From Bordetella parapertussis (GTDB lineage Bacteria > Pseudomonadota > Gammaproteobacteria > Burkholderiales > Burkholderiaceae_C): 35,140 nt of DNA. This document shows, piece by piece, positions 16,252 through 25,093 of this stretch. A program made the position numbers and the translations under genes. The DNA lies in the NCBI GenBank assembly GCA_945888535.1, contig CAMDAN010000017.1, positions 1 through 35,140 of the forward strand, given 5' to 3'. Each line of letters opens with the position of its first letter. Position 1 is the first letter of the stretch. A model generated the notes under the pieces. It was not told the DNA's origin. It was given only the letters and a program-made list of their open reading frames with translations, and did not search any database.

Positions 16252-17053
16252 ATACGATGTCCCAAACCCCGTGGCCGAGTTTGATGCCGCGGTTTTCAAA
16301 CTTGGTGAGCGGGCGGTAGTGCGGCTTGGGCGCATAGCCTTCTAACGCGGGGTGACTCGCAGTGGCCCGATTTTTAAGCAACGGTTCGCTGCTTAAAACG
16401 TCCAAAATTTGTTCCGCATAAGGCTGCCAATCAGTTGCGCAGTGCAAGTAGGCACCCACTTTGAGCCGTTGGCTGAGTTTGGCAATCAAGGGCGACTGAA
16501 TCAGCCGGCGCTTGTTGTGTTTGGTTTTATGCCACGGATCAGGAAAAAAAATGTGCGCACCGTCTAGGGATTGCAGGGGAATCATGTGGTCAATAACTTC
16601 GACGGCGTCGTGTGCGCAGATTCGAATATTGTGCAAGTTTTGTTCACCAATGCGTTTAAGCAAAGCGCCCACGCCGGGTTCATGCACCTCGCAACATAAA
16701 AATCGGGTGTCGGGCATCACAGCGGCAATGTGGGCGGTAGCTTCACCCATGCCAAAGCCGATTTCCAAAACCAAAGGCGCGTTGGTAAGGTGCGCGTTGT
16801 CTTTATCGTTGGAAAACGCCGCGGCTAAGTCGAGTGCGTGCGATTGGTAGGGCACCAAAAATCGCGGCCCTAAGTCTTCAAACGCCTTGGCTTGGCCGGT
16901 CGTAGTTCTCCCTGCGCGTTTGACAAAGCTTTTGATTGTTCGCATGAAGGGCTTGTCAACGGACTTGCCAACAGACTTATGAACGGGCTTGTCTTCGGGT
17001 GAGTCAGCATTCAATGTGGAAACAGGGGGAGAAAGGGGTGAAGGGTGCGGCAT
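16238..17053 (-). CDS. trmB: tRNA (guanine-N7-)-methyltransferase
   Basis: TrmB uses S-adenosylmethionine to methylate N7 of guanine 46 in the tRNA variable loop. The 271-residue protein has the SAM-binding motif [10 protein letters not shown] at 96-105, the family signature [15 protein letters not shown] (169-183, PDPW at 171-174) and the [11 protein letters not shown] segment at the C-terminus. The N-terminal 60 residues are an unusual low-complexity extension with short repeats around [14 protein letters not shown]; the conserved fold starts near residue 56, so the protein is longer than E. coli TrmB. The ATG at 17053 has no clear ribosome-binding site; a downstream ATG at residue 37 is an alternative. 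It follows gluQRS by 45 bases and overlaps the RluA-family gene by 14 bases, forming a tRNA-modification operon. Confidence 0.96.
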   Translation of the reverse strand: MPHPSPLSPPVSTLNADSPEDKPVHKSVGKSVDKPFMRTIKSFVKRAGRTTTGQAKAFEDLGPRFLVPYQSHALDLAAAFSNDKDNAHLTNAPLVLEIGFGMGEATAHIAAVMPDTRFLCCEVHEPGVGALLKRIGEQNLHNIRICAHDAVEVIDHMIPLQSLDGAHIFFPDPWHKTKHNKRRLIQSPLIAKLSQRLKVGAYLHCATDWQPYAEQILDVLSSEPLLKNRATASHPALEGYAPKPHYRPLTKFENRGIKLGHGVWDIVFERV

Positions 17054-17098
17054 AAGTAAAAGCAGCTGCGGTTTGCAAGCGTTGGGAGTGGGCTGATT

Positions 17099-17980
17099 TT
17101 AGGCTTTTGAAAACGGCCACTGTTGTGTCCAAGCCAGCAAGGCCTCCGCAACACTGCCTTCGCAAGGGGCTAAACCTAAAACGGAAGCAGCGCGGTTTAA
17201 GGTTTGCAATGGTTGCGTGATGTCTAACGCAGTCGCGTCATTTTGCTTTGATAACTTTTCGCCGTTGGAGCCTAAAACCAGCGGGGTGTGCAAGTACTGT
17301 GGGGTCGGAACGTTAAGGCAGCCTTGCAGCCAAATTTGTCGTGCTGTGTTATCTGCGAGATCTTCCCCACGGACCACATGGCTGATGCCTTGTTCGGCGT
17401 CGTCAACCACCACCGCCAATTGGTAGGTAAAGCATGCGTCAGCGCGCTGCAGCACAAAGTCACCCACCGCTGTTTCGATGTCTTGGGTTTGTGGTCCTAA
17501 GCGGCGGTCAAGCCAATCGATTTTTGCGCTGCGATGGGCAGGCGCGGTCCGAACGCGCCATGCGAAAGGGCTTTTGACATGGGCTGCGTTTCTGCAGGTT
17601 CCGGGATACACGAGGTCGCTGTTACGCGGGCGTTGTGCCCCGAGCGCGGCCCACGTATCAGCGATGTCTTTACGAGAGCAAGCACAAGGGTAGGCCATTC
17701 CATTGGCCTGTAACTGGGTGAGTGCGCTTTGGTACAAATCATTACGCTGGCTTTGCCATGTGGGGGGCGCATCAGGCTGCAGCCCACAACTTGCTAATTG
17801 GTGAATAATAGTTTGGTCTGCGTCCGGGATGGTGCGGGGGGTATCTACATCTTCAATCCGAACCAGCCACGCTCCCCCGTGGGCTCGCGCATCTAACCAA
17901 CTCGCAAGCGCTGCAACCAAGGAGCCTGCATGCAAAGGGCCCGTAGGCGAGGGGGCAAAGCGTCCGACGTAACGGCTCAC
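17099..17980 (-). CDS. gluQ: Glutamyl-Q tRNA(Asp) synthetase
   Basis: GluQRS is a truncated glutamyl-tRNA synthetase paralogue that attaches glutamate to queuosine-34 of tRNA-Asp rather than to the tRNA 3' end. The HIGH-like motif is HAGS at 17-20 and the KMSKS-like loop KLSKQ at 242-246. A zinc site like that of E. coli YadB is visible as Cys99, Cys101, Tyr125 and Cys129. No anticodon-binding domain follows, and the length of 293 residues fits. The start is uncertain: the GTG at 17980 ([14 protein letters not shown]) fits the family and lies 19 bases after the upstream oxidoreductase stop, while a TTG at 18037 would overlap that gene by 38 bases. It is followed by trmB. Confidence 0.93.
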   Translation of the reverse strand: MSRYVGRFAPSPTGPLHAGSLVAALASWLDARAHGGAWLVRIEDVDTPRTIPDADQTIIHQLASCGLQPDAPPTWQSQRNDLYQSALTQLQANGMAYPCACSRKDIADTWAALGAQRPRNSDLVYPGTCRNAAHVKSPFAWRVRTAPAHRSAKIDWLDRRLGPQTQDIETAVGDFVLQRADACFTYQLAVVVDDAEQGISHVVRGEDLADNTARQIWLQGCLNVPTPQYLHTPLVLGSNGEKLSKQNDATALDITQPLQTLNRAASVLGLAPCEGSVAEALLAWTQQWPFSKA

Positions 17981-17999
17981 GCGCAGCGGTGATTCAGAA

Positions 18000-19052
18000 T
18001 TAGCCGATGGCGAGCGCCATTTCCAAACCGGAAACAAACGCGTCCTCTACCCGGTGGCCTAAACACCAATCGCCACACACGCCCAAGCCTGATTTGGTAT
18101 TTATCAGGTGACTTTTCCCCAAGGCTTTTTCTGTTTTAGCGTACAACCAACGGTGCGAGTCAACAAATGAGGGTACGGCTCGAATTCCAGTGACCTCAGA
18201 AAACGCTTTCAGCAACTTGGCTTCTACGCGGCCGTTGTCGTCTTGTAAATGTTCCTGAGACCACGCCGAACTGGCTTGAACCGTCCAACGCTCAATCAAG
18301 CCACGGCCCGGCTTGCTGGATTCTCGGGCTAACCAAGCAATGCGGTGGTGGGTGCTACGTGCTGCGTTCCATTGCGGGCCTAAAGAAGTCAGGCCCGGTT
18401 GGACGGCTTGGGGGAATGCCAACATCATCGTCCAGCAGGGTGCGACCGCGACGCTCTCAATCTGTTCAAGCGTGCTTGCACTAAAATTTTTCGAAGAGGG
18501 GGCGGTGTGTAACAAGACGTGGGCTTGGGGGCTGGGAATGGCTAAAACCACAGCATCAAATCCGCCCATGACGTGGACGCTTTCGTCAGCGCCCGTGGTT
18601 CGCAGTTGCCATTGTTTCGGATTGAGTGCGTCGGTCTCCAAATGAGTTACTCGGGTTTCGTGAACCAGGTTAGAGGCCAATGGCTCAGCCCATGCCTTCA
18701 CTAACGCGTTCATACCCGGCGTGGCAACCCAATGGGGTTCGCGCGATGGCAAAGCGGCAGATGCAATGCGCCCGTGTTCGTCAAGAACGCGAACCATGTT
18801 GGCGCTCCAAGGTTTGCAGGCTTTGGGCGTGGTTTGAAGCGCTTTGACAAAGCGCACATCACGCACCGTAAAGTACTGTGCGCCGTGGTCAAAGGTTCCG
18901 TACGGACTATTTCGGGCTGACATGCGTCCGCCCACGCCCCGGCTTTTTTCAAACACGGTCACCCGATGTCCCGCCTGAACAAGCGTTCTGGCACAGGTAA
19001 TAGCCGCCATGCCTGCGCCCACGATGGCGATATTTTTGCTTGGTTTTGTCAT
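18000..19052 (-). CDS. FAD/NAD(P)-binding amine oxidase-like oxidoreductase
   Basis: This is a 350-residue flavoprotein of the renalase/amine-oxidase-like group. The N-terminus shows a textbook dinucleotide fold: [10 protein letters not shown] (GxGxxA with Gly12, Gly14, Ala17), an acidic residue at Glu35 ending the second strand, and a GVGGRMSAR flavin-contact motif at 39-47. [15 protein letters not shown] (about 51-65) and the C-terminal [25 protein letters not shown], which closes over the FAD, are typical of bacterial NAD(P)/FAD-dependent proteins of this type. The substrate is unknown and a role in tRNA modification is not implied. The ATG at 19052 has AGGAG eight bases upstream. It is the first gene of the run to gluQ, trmB and the RluA-family synthase. 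Confidence 0.87.
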   Translation of the reverse strand: MTKPSKNIAIVGAGMAAITCARTLVQAGHRVTVFEKSRGVGGRMSARNSPYGTFDHGAQYFTVRDVRFVKALQTTPKACKPWSANMVRVLDEHGRIASAALPSREPHWVATPGMNALVKAWAEPLASNLVHETRVTHLETDALNPKQWQLRTTGADESVHVMGGFDAVVLAIPSPQAHVLLHTAPSSKNFSASTLEQIESVAVAPCWTMMLAFPQAVQPGLTSLGPQWNAARSTHHRIAWLARESSKPGRGLIERWTVQASSAWSQEHLQDDNGRVEAKLLKAFSEVTGIRAVPSFVDSHRWLYAKTEKALGKSHLINTKSGLGVCGDWCLGHRVEDAFVSGLEMALAIG

Positions 19053-19110
19053 GCGTCTATTCTCCTGAAATGGTGTTTATGAGGCTGACTGTACACCCGT
19101 GCGCACGGGT

Positions 19111-20052
19111 TTAGTTGCTGTGATGGCGCTCAAGCAGGGCGGTTCGGGTTGCAGGGCTTTCTAATTGGGCCAGCCACCACTGCAATGCGCGTCCTTGGGC
19201 GCTGGTTTTGCCGCCACGCCACGCGTAGTGAATCGTGAATTGTCGAATCGCGCGTTCGGTTTTTTTAACGACCAAGTGCCCTGCGGTGATGTAAGGAGCC
19301 GCCATCGCCAACGGTAGGTTGCCCCCGCCTAATCCGCGTAGCTGGGCGTCTAGCTTGGCTTGCATGCTGCCTACCGTAAATACATCTTGCCCGTGGAGTA
19401 AACCCAAAGTCACGCCCACGCCACGTTGCACCGAGTCAGAAACCGCAACCGCGCGGTGCTGTTGCAGTGTGCTGTCACTTAACGGCTCGTGGGCGTGCGC
19501 TAAAGGGTGGTGGGGGGCAACGGCATACACGAACGCTGCGGTGCCAATGGGTTTGAGATGCACGTCTGCATGGGCAGAGGCATCTGCGCCTACGCCGATG
19601 GCTAAATCTGCTTGCCCCAAGGTCAAGGCCTCAAGAGTTCCTGAAAGCGTTTCTTCGCGCAGGCGCAAGCGGGTTGGGGCGGATTGCTGAAAAAAACTCT
19701 CGCACAATTCCAACACCGTTGCTCGGGAAATGATCGCGTCAACCGCCACGGTGAATTCCGATTCCCAGCCCGTGGCTACCCGCTTCACTCGGTTGGCCAC
19801 CGCATCAATGTCTTTGAGTAAGCGCTTGCCTTCGCGCAACAATTCAGCGCCGGCTTCGGTCGGTTTGGCTTGGCGAGAGCTGCGGTCGTACAGCAAAACG
19901 TCTAAGGCGTCTTCAAGTTGCCGGATGCGGTAAGTCAACGTACTGGGAACCAAGCCCAAAGCCCGGGCCGCCCCGGCAAAACTGCCGGTTGCCTCGATGG
20001 TTTGGAGCATGGCGAAGGTGTCGGGGGTTAATAATTCTTGAGCGGATTGCAT
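19111..20052 (-). CDS. LysR family transcriptional regulator
   Basis: This is a LysR-type regulator of 313 residues with an N-terminal winged helix-turn-helix at about 10-70 (TFAMLQTIEATGSFAGAARALGLVPSTLTYRIRQLE). A two-lobed periplasmic-binding-like effector domain follows from about residue 92. It is transcribed divergently from pirin-doxX-flavodoxin-like genes, the classical LysR layout, so those genes are its likely targets (inference). A 25-base palindrome lies between the two starts. The effector is not predictable; the targets suggest an oxidative or electrophilic/quinone signal. The ATG at 20052 has only a weak ribosome-binding site. The stop lies 58 bases from the start of the oxidoreductase gene on the same strand. 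Confidence 0.93.
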   Translation of the reverse strand: MQSAQELLTPDTFAMLQTIEATGSFAGAARALGLVPSTLTYRIRQLEDALDVLLYDRSSRQAKPTEAGAELLREGKRLLKDIDAVANRVKRVATGWESEFTVAVDAIISRATVLELCESFFQQSAPTRLRLREETLSGTLEALTLGQADLAIGVGADASAHADVHLKPIGTAAFVYAVAPHHPLAHAHEPLSDSTLQQHRAVAVSDSVQRGVGVTLGLLHGQDVFTVGSMQAKLDAQLRGLGGGNLPLAMAAPYITAGHLVVKKTERAIRQFTIHYAWRGGKTSAQGRALQWWLAQLESPATRTALLERHHSN

Positions 20053-20074
20053 GAGGATGGCTTTTAAGTTGAAT

Positions 20075-20099
20075 TAAATTGAATGATGCCATCAATTTA
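20075..20099. promoter_or_regulatory. LysR operator candidate, 25-base palindrome
   Basis: Perfect 8-base arms TAAATTGA (20075-20082) and TCAATTTA (20092-20099) flank a nine-base spacer. TTGAAT also recurs ten bases earlier (20069-20074 and 20079-20084), one helical turn apart. The centre is about 53 bases before the predicted pirin transcript start, where LysR activators commonly bind. The site does not give a textbook T-N11-A at its centre, so the regulator match is inferred from position. Confidence 0.6.
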
Positions 20100-20127
20100 G
20101 ATGGACGGTTTGCTTTTCTTTTAAGGC

Positions 20128-20133
20128 TACATT
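20128..20133 (+). promoter_or_regulatory. -10-like element directly before pirin
   Basis: TACATT is followed by seven bases and the pirin ATG (20141). There is no good -35 at the proper distance, in keeping with a promoter that needs the LysR activator, and the transcript would be leaderless or nearly so. Confidence 0.4.
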
Positions 20134-20140
20134 CGTTCTT

Positions 20141-20842
20141 ATGTTGAATTTACGCACCTCCTCTGAACGCGGCTTCGCCGACCATGGCTGGCTCAAATCC
20201 TTCCACAGCTTTTCGTTTGCGGGGTATTACGACCCCCAGTTCATGGGCTGGGGAAATTTGCGGGTGGTTAACGAAGACCGTATTGCTGCCGGAACCGGCT
20301 TTGGCACCCACGGCCACCGCGATATGGAAATTATTAGCTACGTTTTGTCTGGCGAATTGGCGCACAAAGACAGCATGGGCAATGTCAAAGGCATCCCGCC
20401 GGGTGATGTCCAGCGCATGAGCGCAGGCAGCGGCGTTCAGCACAGCGAGTTCAACCACGCCGAGGGCGCGCAAACGCACTTTCTTCAAATTTGGATTGAG
20501 CCCAATGTGCGCGGCATCGAACCCAGCTACGAGCAAAAAACATTTACCACTCCCGAAAAATCTGGCGTCTTGCGTTTGGTCGCTTCTCCCACGGGAGACA
20601 ACGGCGCAGTGCGCATCCATGCGGATGCCCGCATTTACAGCGGTTTGTTTACTGCCGACCAAACCGCAAGTCTGTCCCTCGACGCACACCGCAAAGCCTA
20701 TGTCCAAGTTTTGCGCGGAGCTTTAAATGTCAACGGCCTAGCAATCACAACGGGTGATGCTTTGTTGATTGAAGATGAAACCCAACTTACTTTTTCACAA
20801 GGCCAAGACGCCGAAGTCTTGGTTTTTGATCTGGCCCCTTAA
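20141..20842 (+). CDS. Pirin family bicupin protein
   Basis: This 233-residue bicupin belongs to the pirin family, some members of which (such as E. coli YhhW) have quercetin 2,3-dioxygenase activity. The likely metal ligands in the N-terminal cupin are His57, His59, His101 and Glu103 (GTHGHRDMEI and GVQHSEFN). The family opening RGFADHGWLKSFHSFSFAGYYDPQFMGWGNLRV is present. The second cupin (from about residue 140) lacks an obvious ligand set, as usual. It is divergent from the LysR gene and followed by doxX and a flavodoxin-like gene at short spacing. The likely role is in stress or quinone/electrophile response (inference). The nearest purine-rich AAGG is 14 bases before the ATG, too far for a normal ribosome-binding site. 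Confidence 0.93.
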   Translation: MLNLRTSSERGFADHGWLKSFHSFSFAGYYDPQFMGWGNLRVVNEDRIAAGTGFGTHGHRDMEIISYVLSGELAHKDSMGNVKGIPPGDVQRMSAGSGVQHSEFNHAEGAQTHFLQIWIEPNVRGIEPSYEQKTFTTPEKSGVLRLVASPTGDNGAVRIHADARIYSGLFTADQTASLSLDAHRKAYVQVLRGALNVNGLAITTGDALLIEDETQLTFSQGQDAEVLVFDLAP

Positions 20843-20868
20843 TTTTTAACCCCTGAAGAAAGATAACT

Positions 20869-21276
20869 ATGTTTGATAAATCCCAAAACCTGTTTGCCCT
20901 GATCGCTCGCGTCTTGATGGCTGCGCTGTTTTTACCTGCAGGCATCTCCAAGATTGCGGGTTTCGCTGGAACCGTCGGTTACATCAGCTCAGTGGGCTTG
21001 CCCATGCCTGAACTCGGCGCGGCGATCGCTGTGGTCGTTGAAGTCGGCGGTGCATTGGCACTCTTGTTTGGTTTTCATACCCGTTGGGCGGCGTTGCTGA
21101 TGGCACTTTTTACCGTGGTTGCCGGTGTGTTTTTCCATGCGTTTTGGAACGCCGCGCCTGAAGCCATGCAGATGCAACAAATCATGTTCATGAAGAACAT
21201 CGCGATTGCTGGTGGCTTGTTGGCACTTACCGCATTTGGCGCAGGCCGTATCAGCCTTGACGCTCGCAAATCTTAA
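20869..21276 (+). CDS. DoxX family integral membrane protein
   Basis: This is a 135-residue DoxX/DoxD-type membrane protein with four predicted helices, at about 9-27, 45-66, 71-90 and 105-125. The family motif LFLPAGISKIAGF lies in the first helix region and a short charged C-terminus ends the protein. DoxX proteins occur in quinone or thiosulfate oxidation and in oxidative-stress complexes; the precise activity here is unknown. The ATG is preceded by a purine-rich GAAGAAAGA leader. It sits 26 bases after pirin and 38 bases before the flavodoxin-like gene, on the same strand, so co-transcription under the LysR regulator is likely. Confidence 0.88.
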   Translation: MFDKSQNLFALIARVLMAALFLPAGISKIAGFAGTVGYISSVGLPMPELGAAIAVVVEVGGALALLFGFHTRWAALLMALFTVVAGVFFHAFWNAAPEAMQMQQIMFMKNIAIAGGLLALTAFGAGRISLDARKS

Positions 21277-21314
21277 TTCAACCTCATTCCTTTCCATTTT
21301 TACCCTGGAGTTTT

Positions 21315-21848
21315 ATGACTAAATCCGTTGTTATTTACCATTCTGGCTACGGCCACACCCAACGCATTGCGCAATCGGTTGCGGAGGGTGCCAACGCCCA
21401 ACTCATCGCGATTGACGCCGACGGCAATATCACCGAGTCCGACTGGGCTGCCTTAGACGCTGCCGACGCGATTCTGATGGGCTCACCCACCTACATGGGC
21501 TCCGTTTCATGGCAGTTCAAGAAATTTGCCGACGCATCTTCTAAGCAATGGATGAGCGGCGCATGGAAAGACAAAGTGGCTGGTGGTTTCACCATCTCCG
21601 CCAACTTAAGCGGCGACAAGCTCTCTACGCTCCAATACTTCATCACCTTGTCGATGCAACTCGGCATGGTCTGGGTGGGGCAAGCCATCCCCAACGATGG
21701 CACCTTGAACCGTTTGGGCTCCTCCTCCGGCCTCATGACCCAAGTAGGCCCAACCAGCCCAGCCGCCGACATTCCCCAAGGCGACTTGGATACGGCGAAG
21801 GCCTATGGCGCTCGGGTTGCGCAGACGGCGGCTAAATTGCGGGGGTAA
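21315..21848 (+). CDS. Flavodoxin-like NAD(P)H quinone oxidoreductase / FMN protein
   Basis: This is a 177-residue flavodoxin-fold FMN protein. The phosphate-binding loop is HSGYGHTQRIA at about 9-19, and GSPTYMGSVSWQFKKF at about 56-71 is the second FMN loop, resembling WrbA and related NAD(P)H:quinone oxidoreductases. It is somewhat shorter than WrbA (about 198 residues), so I give no symbol. It probably performs two-electron reduction of quinones, which avoids semiquinone radicals. GGAG lies four bases before the ATG. It is the last gene of the pirin-doxX operon, and a strong terminator hairpin follows 48 bases after the stop. Confidence 0.9.
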   Translation: MTKSVVIYHSGYGHTQRIAQSVAEGANAQLIAIDADGNITESDWAALDAADAILMGSPTYMGSVSWQFKKFADASSKQWMSGAWKDKVAGGFTISANLSGDKLSTLQYFITLSMQLGMVWVGQAIPNDGTLNRLGSSSGLMTQVGPTSPAADIPQGDLDTAKAYGARVAQTAAKLRG

Positions 21849-21896
21849 TTCCCACAGGGTTTTTCCCAATTCAGTCCCGTAAAGGGGCGCACACTG

Positions 21897-21949
21897 AAAT
21901 CGGGTGGTATGCGTGACAATTGTCGTCACACATACCACCCGATTTTTTT
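21897..21949 (+). terminator. Strong hairpin with T-tail after the flavodoxin-like gene
   Basis: A 15-base arm (21897-21911) pairs perfectly with 21931-21945. An inner GTGAC/GTCAC stem follows after one mismatch, closing a seven-base loop (21918-21924). The 3' arm runs into seven T residues (21943-21949). The loop region also holds its own palindrome, GACAATTGTC (21915-21924). It ends only 10 bases before the ABC exporter ATG, so it may act as an attenuator as well as a terminator. Confidence 0.88.
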
Positions 21950-21959
21950 GAAATAGAAC

Positions 21960-23747
21960 ATGCATCCACTCAAAAAACTCCTCACCTACGCCCGCGCCTA
22001 CCGCCGTGATTTCCGCATCGCGGCTATGTATTCGGTGCTCAATAAGTTTTTTGATATCTTGCCCGAGGTATTGATCGGCGCTGCGGTGGATGTGGTGATT
22101 AAGGGCGACCAGAGTTTTTTAGCCCGCAACGTGTTGGGCTCGGTAGGCATTACCAGTACCTGGCACCAGTTGTTGGCGCTGGGCGCATTGAACGTGGTGA
22201 TCTGGGGTGGTGAATCTTTGTTTCAGTACCTCTACGAGGTCAAGTGGCGTCAGCTGGCGCAAGACGTTCAGCACGATCTGCGTTTAGACACCTACGGCCA
22301 TGTTCAAAAATTGGACATGGCGTATTTTGAAAATCAGCGCACCGGTAATTTGATGGCGATTTTGAACGATGACATCAACCAGATGGAGCGTTTCTTAAAT
22401 GGCGGAGCCAACCAAATCATCCAAGTTTTTTGTTCGTCCTTGATGATCAGCGCTGTATTTTTTGCGATGCAACCCGGCATTGCTTTGATCGCGCTTTTGC
22501 CGGTTCCTGTAATTTTGTTTGGTGCGTTTTGGTTTCAAAAGCGCTTGGCTCCCCGTTATGCGGAAGTCCGCGAGGCCGCGGGCGATGTGGGCGCTCGCCT
22601 CAACAATAACCTGTTGGGCTTAGCAACCATCAAAGCGTTTGCAACCGAGGGTTTTGAGGCGGCGCAGATCGGGCAGGCAAGCAACCGCTACCGCAGCGCT
22701 AACTCAAAAGCCATTCGAGTCAGTTCGGCCATTACGCCCGTGATTCGCATGGCGATTTTGAGCGGATTTACCGCCACCTTGCTCTACGGCGGATGGCTGA
22801 CTCTTCACGATGAATTAGCCGTGGGCGCATATTCGGTGTTGGTGTTTTTAACCCAACGCCTGCTGTGGCCGATGACGGGTTTGGCCGATGTCGCAGACAT
22901 GTACCAACGCTCAATGGCGGCGATTGACCGCGCAATGCAACTTTTGGGAACGCCCATCACCATTGCTTACGAAGGCCAACATTTTGACAAAGCAAAAATT
23001 CAAGGAGAGTTACGTTTTGAAAACGTAGGCTTTTCCTATGACAGCACCGACCCCGATATTCCTACCGTTAAAGGAATTAACCTCACCTTGGCAGCAGGAA
23101 AAACTACGGCGTTTGTAGGCACAACGGGCTCGGGAAAGTCCACCTTGGTAAAACTCTTGTTGCGGTTTTATTCACCCCAACAAGGGCGAATTTTGTTAGA
23201 TGGCCAAGCCATTGACGCATTGAACTTGCAAGACCTGCGTCGCTGTATTGGTTATGTTGCGCAGGATTCTTTTTTGACCGATGGGACGGTGGCAGAAAAC
23301 ATTGCCTATGGTTCAGACAACGCGAGCGAGGCCGCGATTGCAGACGCAGCACGAGCGTCCGAATCCACCGAATTTATTTTGAAGTTGCCTTTGGGTTTTG
23401 CCACCCGCATCGGTGAGCGCGGTCAAAAGCTCTCGGGAGGGCAACGTCAGCGCTTAGCGCTTGCCCGCGCAATCCTAAAGAATCCGCCTATTTTGATTCT
23501 GGACGAAGCGACGAGTGCGGTTGATAATGAGACGGAAGCAGCGATTCAACGCTCCTTAGACGTTGTGTCACGCAACCGGACTACGATTGTGATTGCCCAC
23601 CGACTTTCGACCGTGCGCCAGGCCGATTGCATTCACTTGATGGAAGCCGGGCAGATTGTTGAAAGTGGGACCCATGAAGCTTTGATCGCACGCAATGGAG
23701 GGTACGCCGATCTATGGCGTTTACAAACAGGAGAACGACTGATATGA
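21960..23747 (+). CDS. ABC exporter, fused permease-ATPase (MsbA/AtM1-like)
   Basis: This is a half-size type IV ABC exporter of 595 residues that would work as a homodimer in the inner membrane. The first 320 residues form a six-helix ABC membrane domain, with FENQRTGNLMAILNDDINQMERF and RLNNNLLGLATIKAFATE as typical intracellular-loop segments. The ATPase half has Walker A GTTGSGKS at 387-394, signature LSGGQ at 491-495, Walker B with Asp515-Glu516 and the H-loop IAHRLS. The substrate is unknown; lipid or drug export is possible, and the downstream LplT-like carrier points to lipids (inference). The ATG follows a strong hairpin by 10 bases and has no clear ribosome-binding site. The stop overlaps the next start as ATGA. 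Confidence 0.93.
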   Translation: MHPLKKLLTYARAYRRDFRIAAMYSVLNKFFDILPEVLIGAAVDVVIKGDQSFLARNVLGSVGITSTWHQLLALGALNVVIWGGESLFQYLYEVKWRQLAQDVQHDLRLDTYGHVQKLDMAYFENQRTGNLMAILNDDINQMERFLNGGANQIIQVFCSSLMISAVFFAMQPGIALIALLPVPVILFGAFWFQKRLAPRYAEVREAAGDVGARLNNNLLGLATIKAFATEGFEAAQIGQASNRYRSANSKAIRVSSAITPVIRMAILSGFTATLLYGGWLTLHDELAVGAYSVLVFLTQRLLWPMTGLADVADMYQRSMAAIDRAMQLLGTPITIAYEGQHFDKAKIQGELRFENVGFSYDSTDPDIPTVKGINLTLAAGKTTAFVGTTGSGKSTLVKLLLRFYSPQQGRILLDGQAIDALNLQDLRRCIGYVAQDSFLTDGTVAENIAYGSDNASEAAIADAARASESTEFILKLPLGFATRIGERGQKLSGGQRQRLALARAILKNPPILILDEATSAVDNETEAAIQRSLDVVSRNRTTIVIAHRLSTVRQADCIHLMEAGQIVESGTHEALIARNGGYADLWRLQTGERLI

Positions 23748-25093
23748 AAACGACACATTCGAGTGATTCCTTAGAACCTTCAGGACAATTCGCATTGCTT
23801 TTGCAGCGGCGATTTGCCCCATTTTTTTGGACGCAATTCAGCGGCGCTGCAAACGACAACGTTTTCAAATTTGCATTCACCGTGATGGTGACCTACCAAC
23901 TGTCTGTCGATTGGCTGCCGCCTTCGCTGGCCGGTTTGGTGATCGGGGCCTTGTTTATCCTGCCCTATGTCCTTTTTTCTGCAAGCAGCGGACAACTCGC
24001 AGACAAATGGGAAAAAGCGCGGCTCATGCGCGCTGTCAAAAATTTAGAAATTGCCATCATGGCCTTGGCGGTATTTGGATTTATTCAAGGCAACGCCGTC
24101 ATCTTGCTGATTTGCACTTTTTTGATGGGTTGCCATTCCACTTTATTTGGCCCCGCTAAATTTGCTTACCTCCCTGACGCCTTAAGCGAGAAAGAATTGG
24201 TCGGTGGCAATGGCATGGTGGAGATGGGAACGTTTGTTGCTATCTTGCTGGGCAATATGGTGGGCGGCTTGTTGGTGGCTATTCCAGACGTGGGCCACGC
24301 GGTTGTTGCCGGCGCTTGTGTTCTTTTTGCTGTTTTAGGGCGAATCGCTGCCGGTCGCATTCCGAGTTACCCGGCCACAGCGCCAGATTTGCGCTTGGAC
24401 TGGAATCCGTTTTCTCAAACCTGGAAAAACATTCAGATGTCGCGGCAAGACCCCGTAGTTTTTCGCTCTTTGTTGGCGATCAGTTGGATGTGGTTTTTTG
24501 GAGCGGTTTTTTTAAGCCAGTTCCCTGCTTTTGCCAAAGAGGTTTTGCACGGCAATGAGCAGGTGGCCTCTTTGCTCTTGGTGGTTTTTTCTATCGGGGT
24601 GGGAATCGGGGCTTTGATGTGCGAAGGCTTGAGCCGAAGAAAAAATTCTTTGGGCTTGGTGCCGCTTGGCGCATTAGGAATGAGCGTATTTGCCATCGAT
24701 TTGTACTTCGCATCGCGAGGCTTGCCCCAAGTGCCCCTCATGGACTTTGCGACTTTTGCACAACAACCCGCCCATTGGCGAATCATGGCGGATTTGGGTT
24801 TGATGAGCTTGTTCACTGGGCTCTACAGCGTGCCGATGTACGTTTTGATTCAACAACGCAGCCACGCTTCGCACCGCGCCCGCATCATTGCGGCAAATAA
24901 CATCATTAACGCGCTATTCATGGTGGCCAGTTCGTTGATTGCTGGCGCATTACTCACGTCGGGCTACTCAATCCCCGAGGTTTTTATGCTGACGGGTTGT
25001 GTGAACCTGGTGTTCTCTGCCTATGTGTTTTGGCGGGTTCCAGAGTACTGGAACGGCTTTATCGCGTTGTTTAAGACTTCAGCGCCACTTTAG
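23744..25093 (+). CDS. MFS transporter, LplT/Aas lysophospholipid carrier-like
   Basis: This is a major facilitator superfamily carrier of 449 residues with about 12 hydrophobic helices. It resembles LplT and the transporter half of LplT-Aas fusions, which flip lysophospholipids inward for re-acylation. Supporting segments are [23 protein letters not shown] (about 21-43) and [24 protein letters not shown] (about 133-156), the latter characteristic of this branch. No acyltransferase domain is fused or adjacent here. The ATG at 23744 overlaps the exporter stop (ATGA) and has AGGAG about a dozen bases upstream; the in-frame start 30 bases earlier lies inside the exporter gene. The 3' end overlaps trhO by 23 bases on the opposite strand. 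The family is secure and the substrate moderately so. Confidence 0.85.
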   Translation: MKTTHSSDSLEPSGQFALLLQRRFAPFFWTQFSGAANDNVFKFAFTVMVTYQLSVDWLPPSLAGLVIGALFILPYVLFSASSGQLADKWEKARLMRAVKNLEIAIMALAVFGFIQGNAVILLICTFLMGCHSTLFGPAKFAYLPDALSEKELVGGNGMVEMGTFVAILLGNMVGGLLVAIPDVGHAVVAGACVLFAVLGRIAAGRIPSYPATAPDLRLDWNPFSQTWKNIQMSRQDPVVFRSLLAISWMWFFGAVFLSQFPAFAKEVLHGNEQVASLLLVVFSIGVGIGALMCEGLSRRKNSLGLVPLGALGMSVFAIDLYFASRGLPQVPLMDFATFAQQPAHWRIMADLGLMSLFTGLYSVPMYVLIQQRSHASHRARIIAANNIINALFMVASSLIAGALLTSGYSIPEVFMLTGCVNLVFSAYVFWRVPEYWNGFIALFKTSAPL

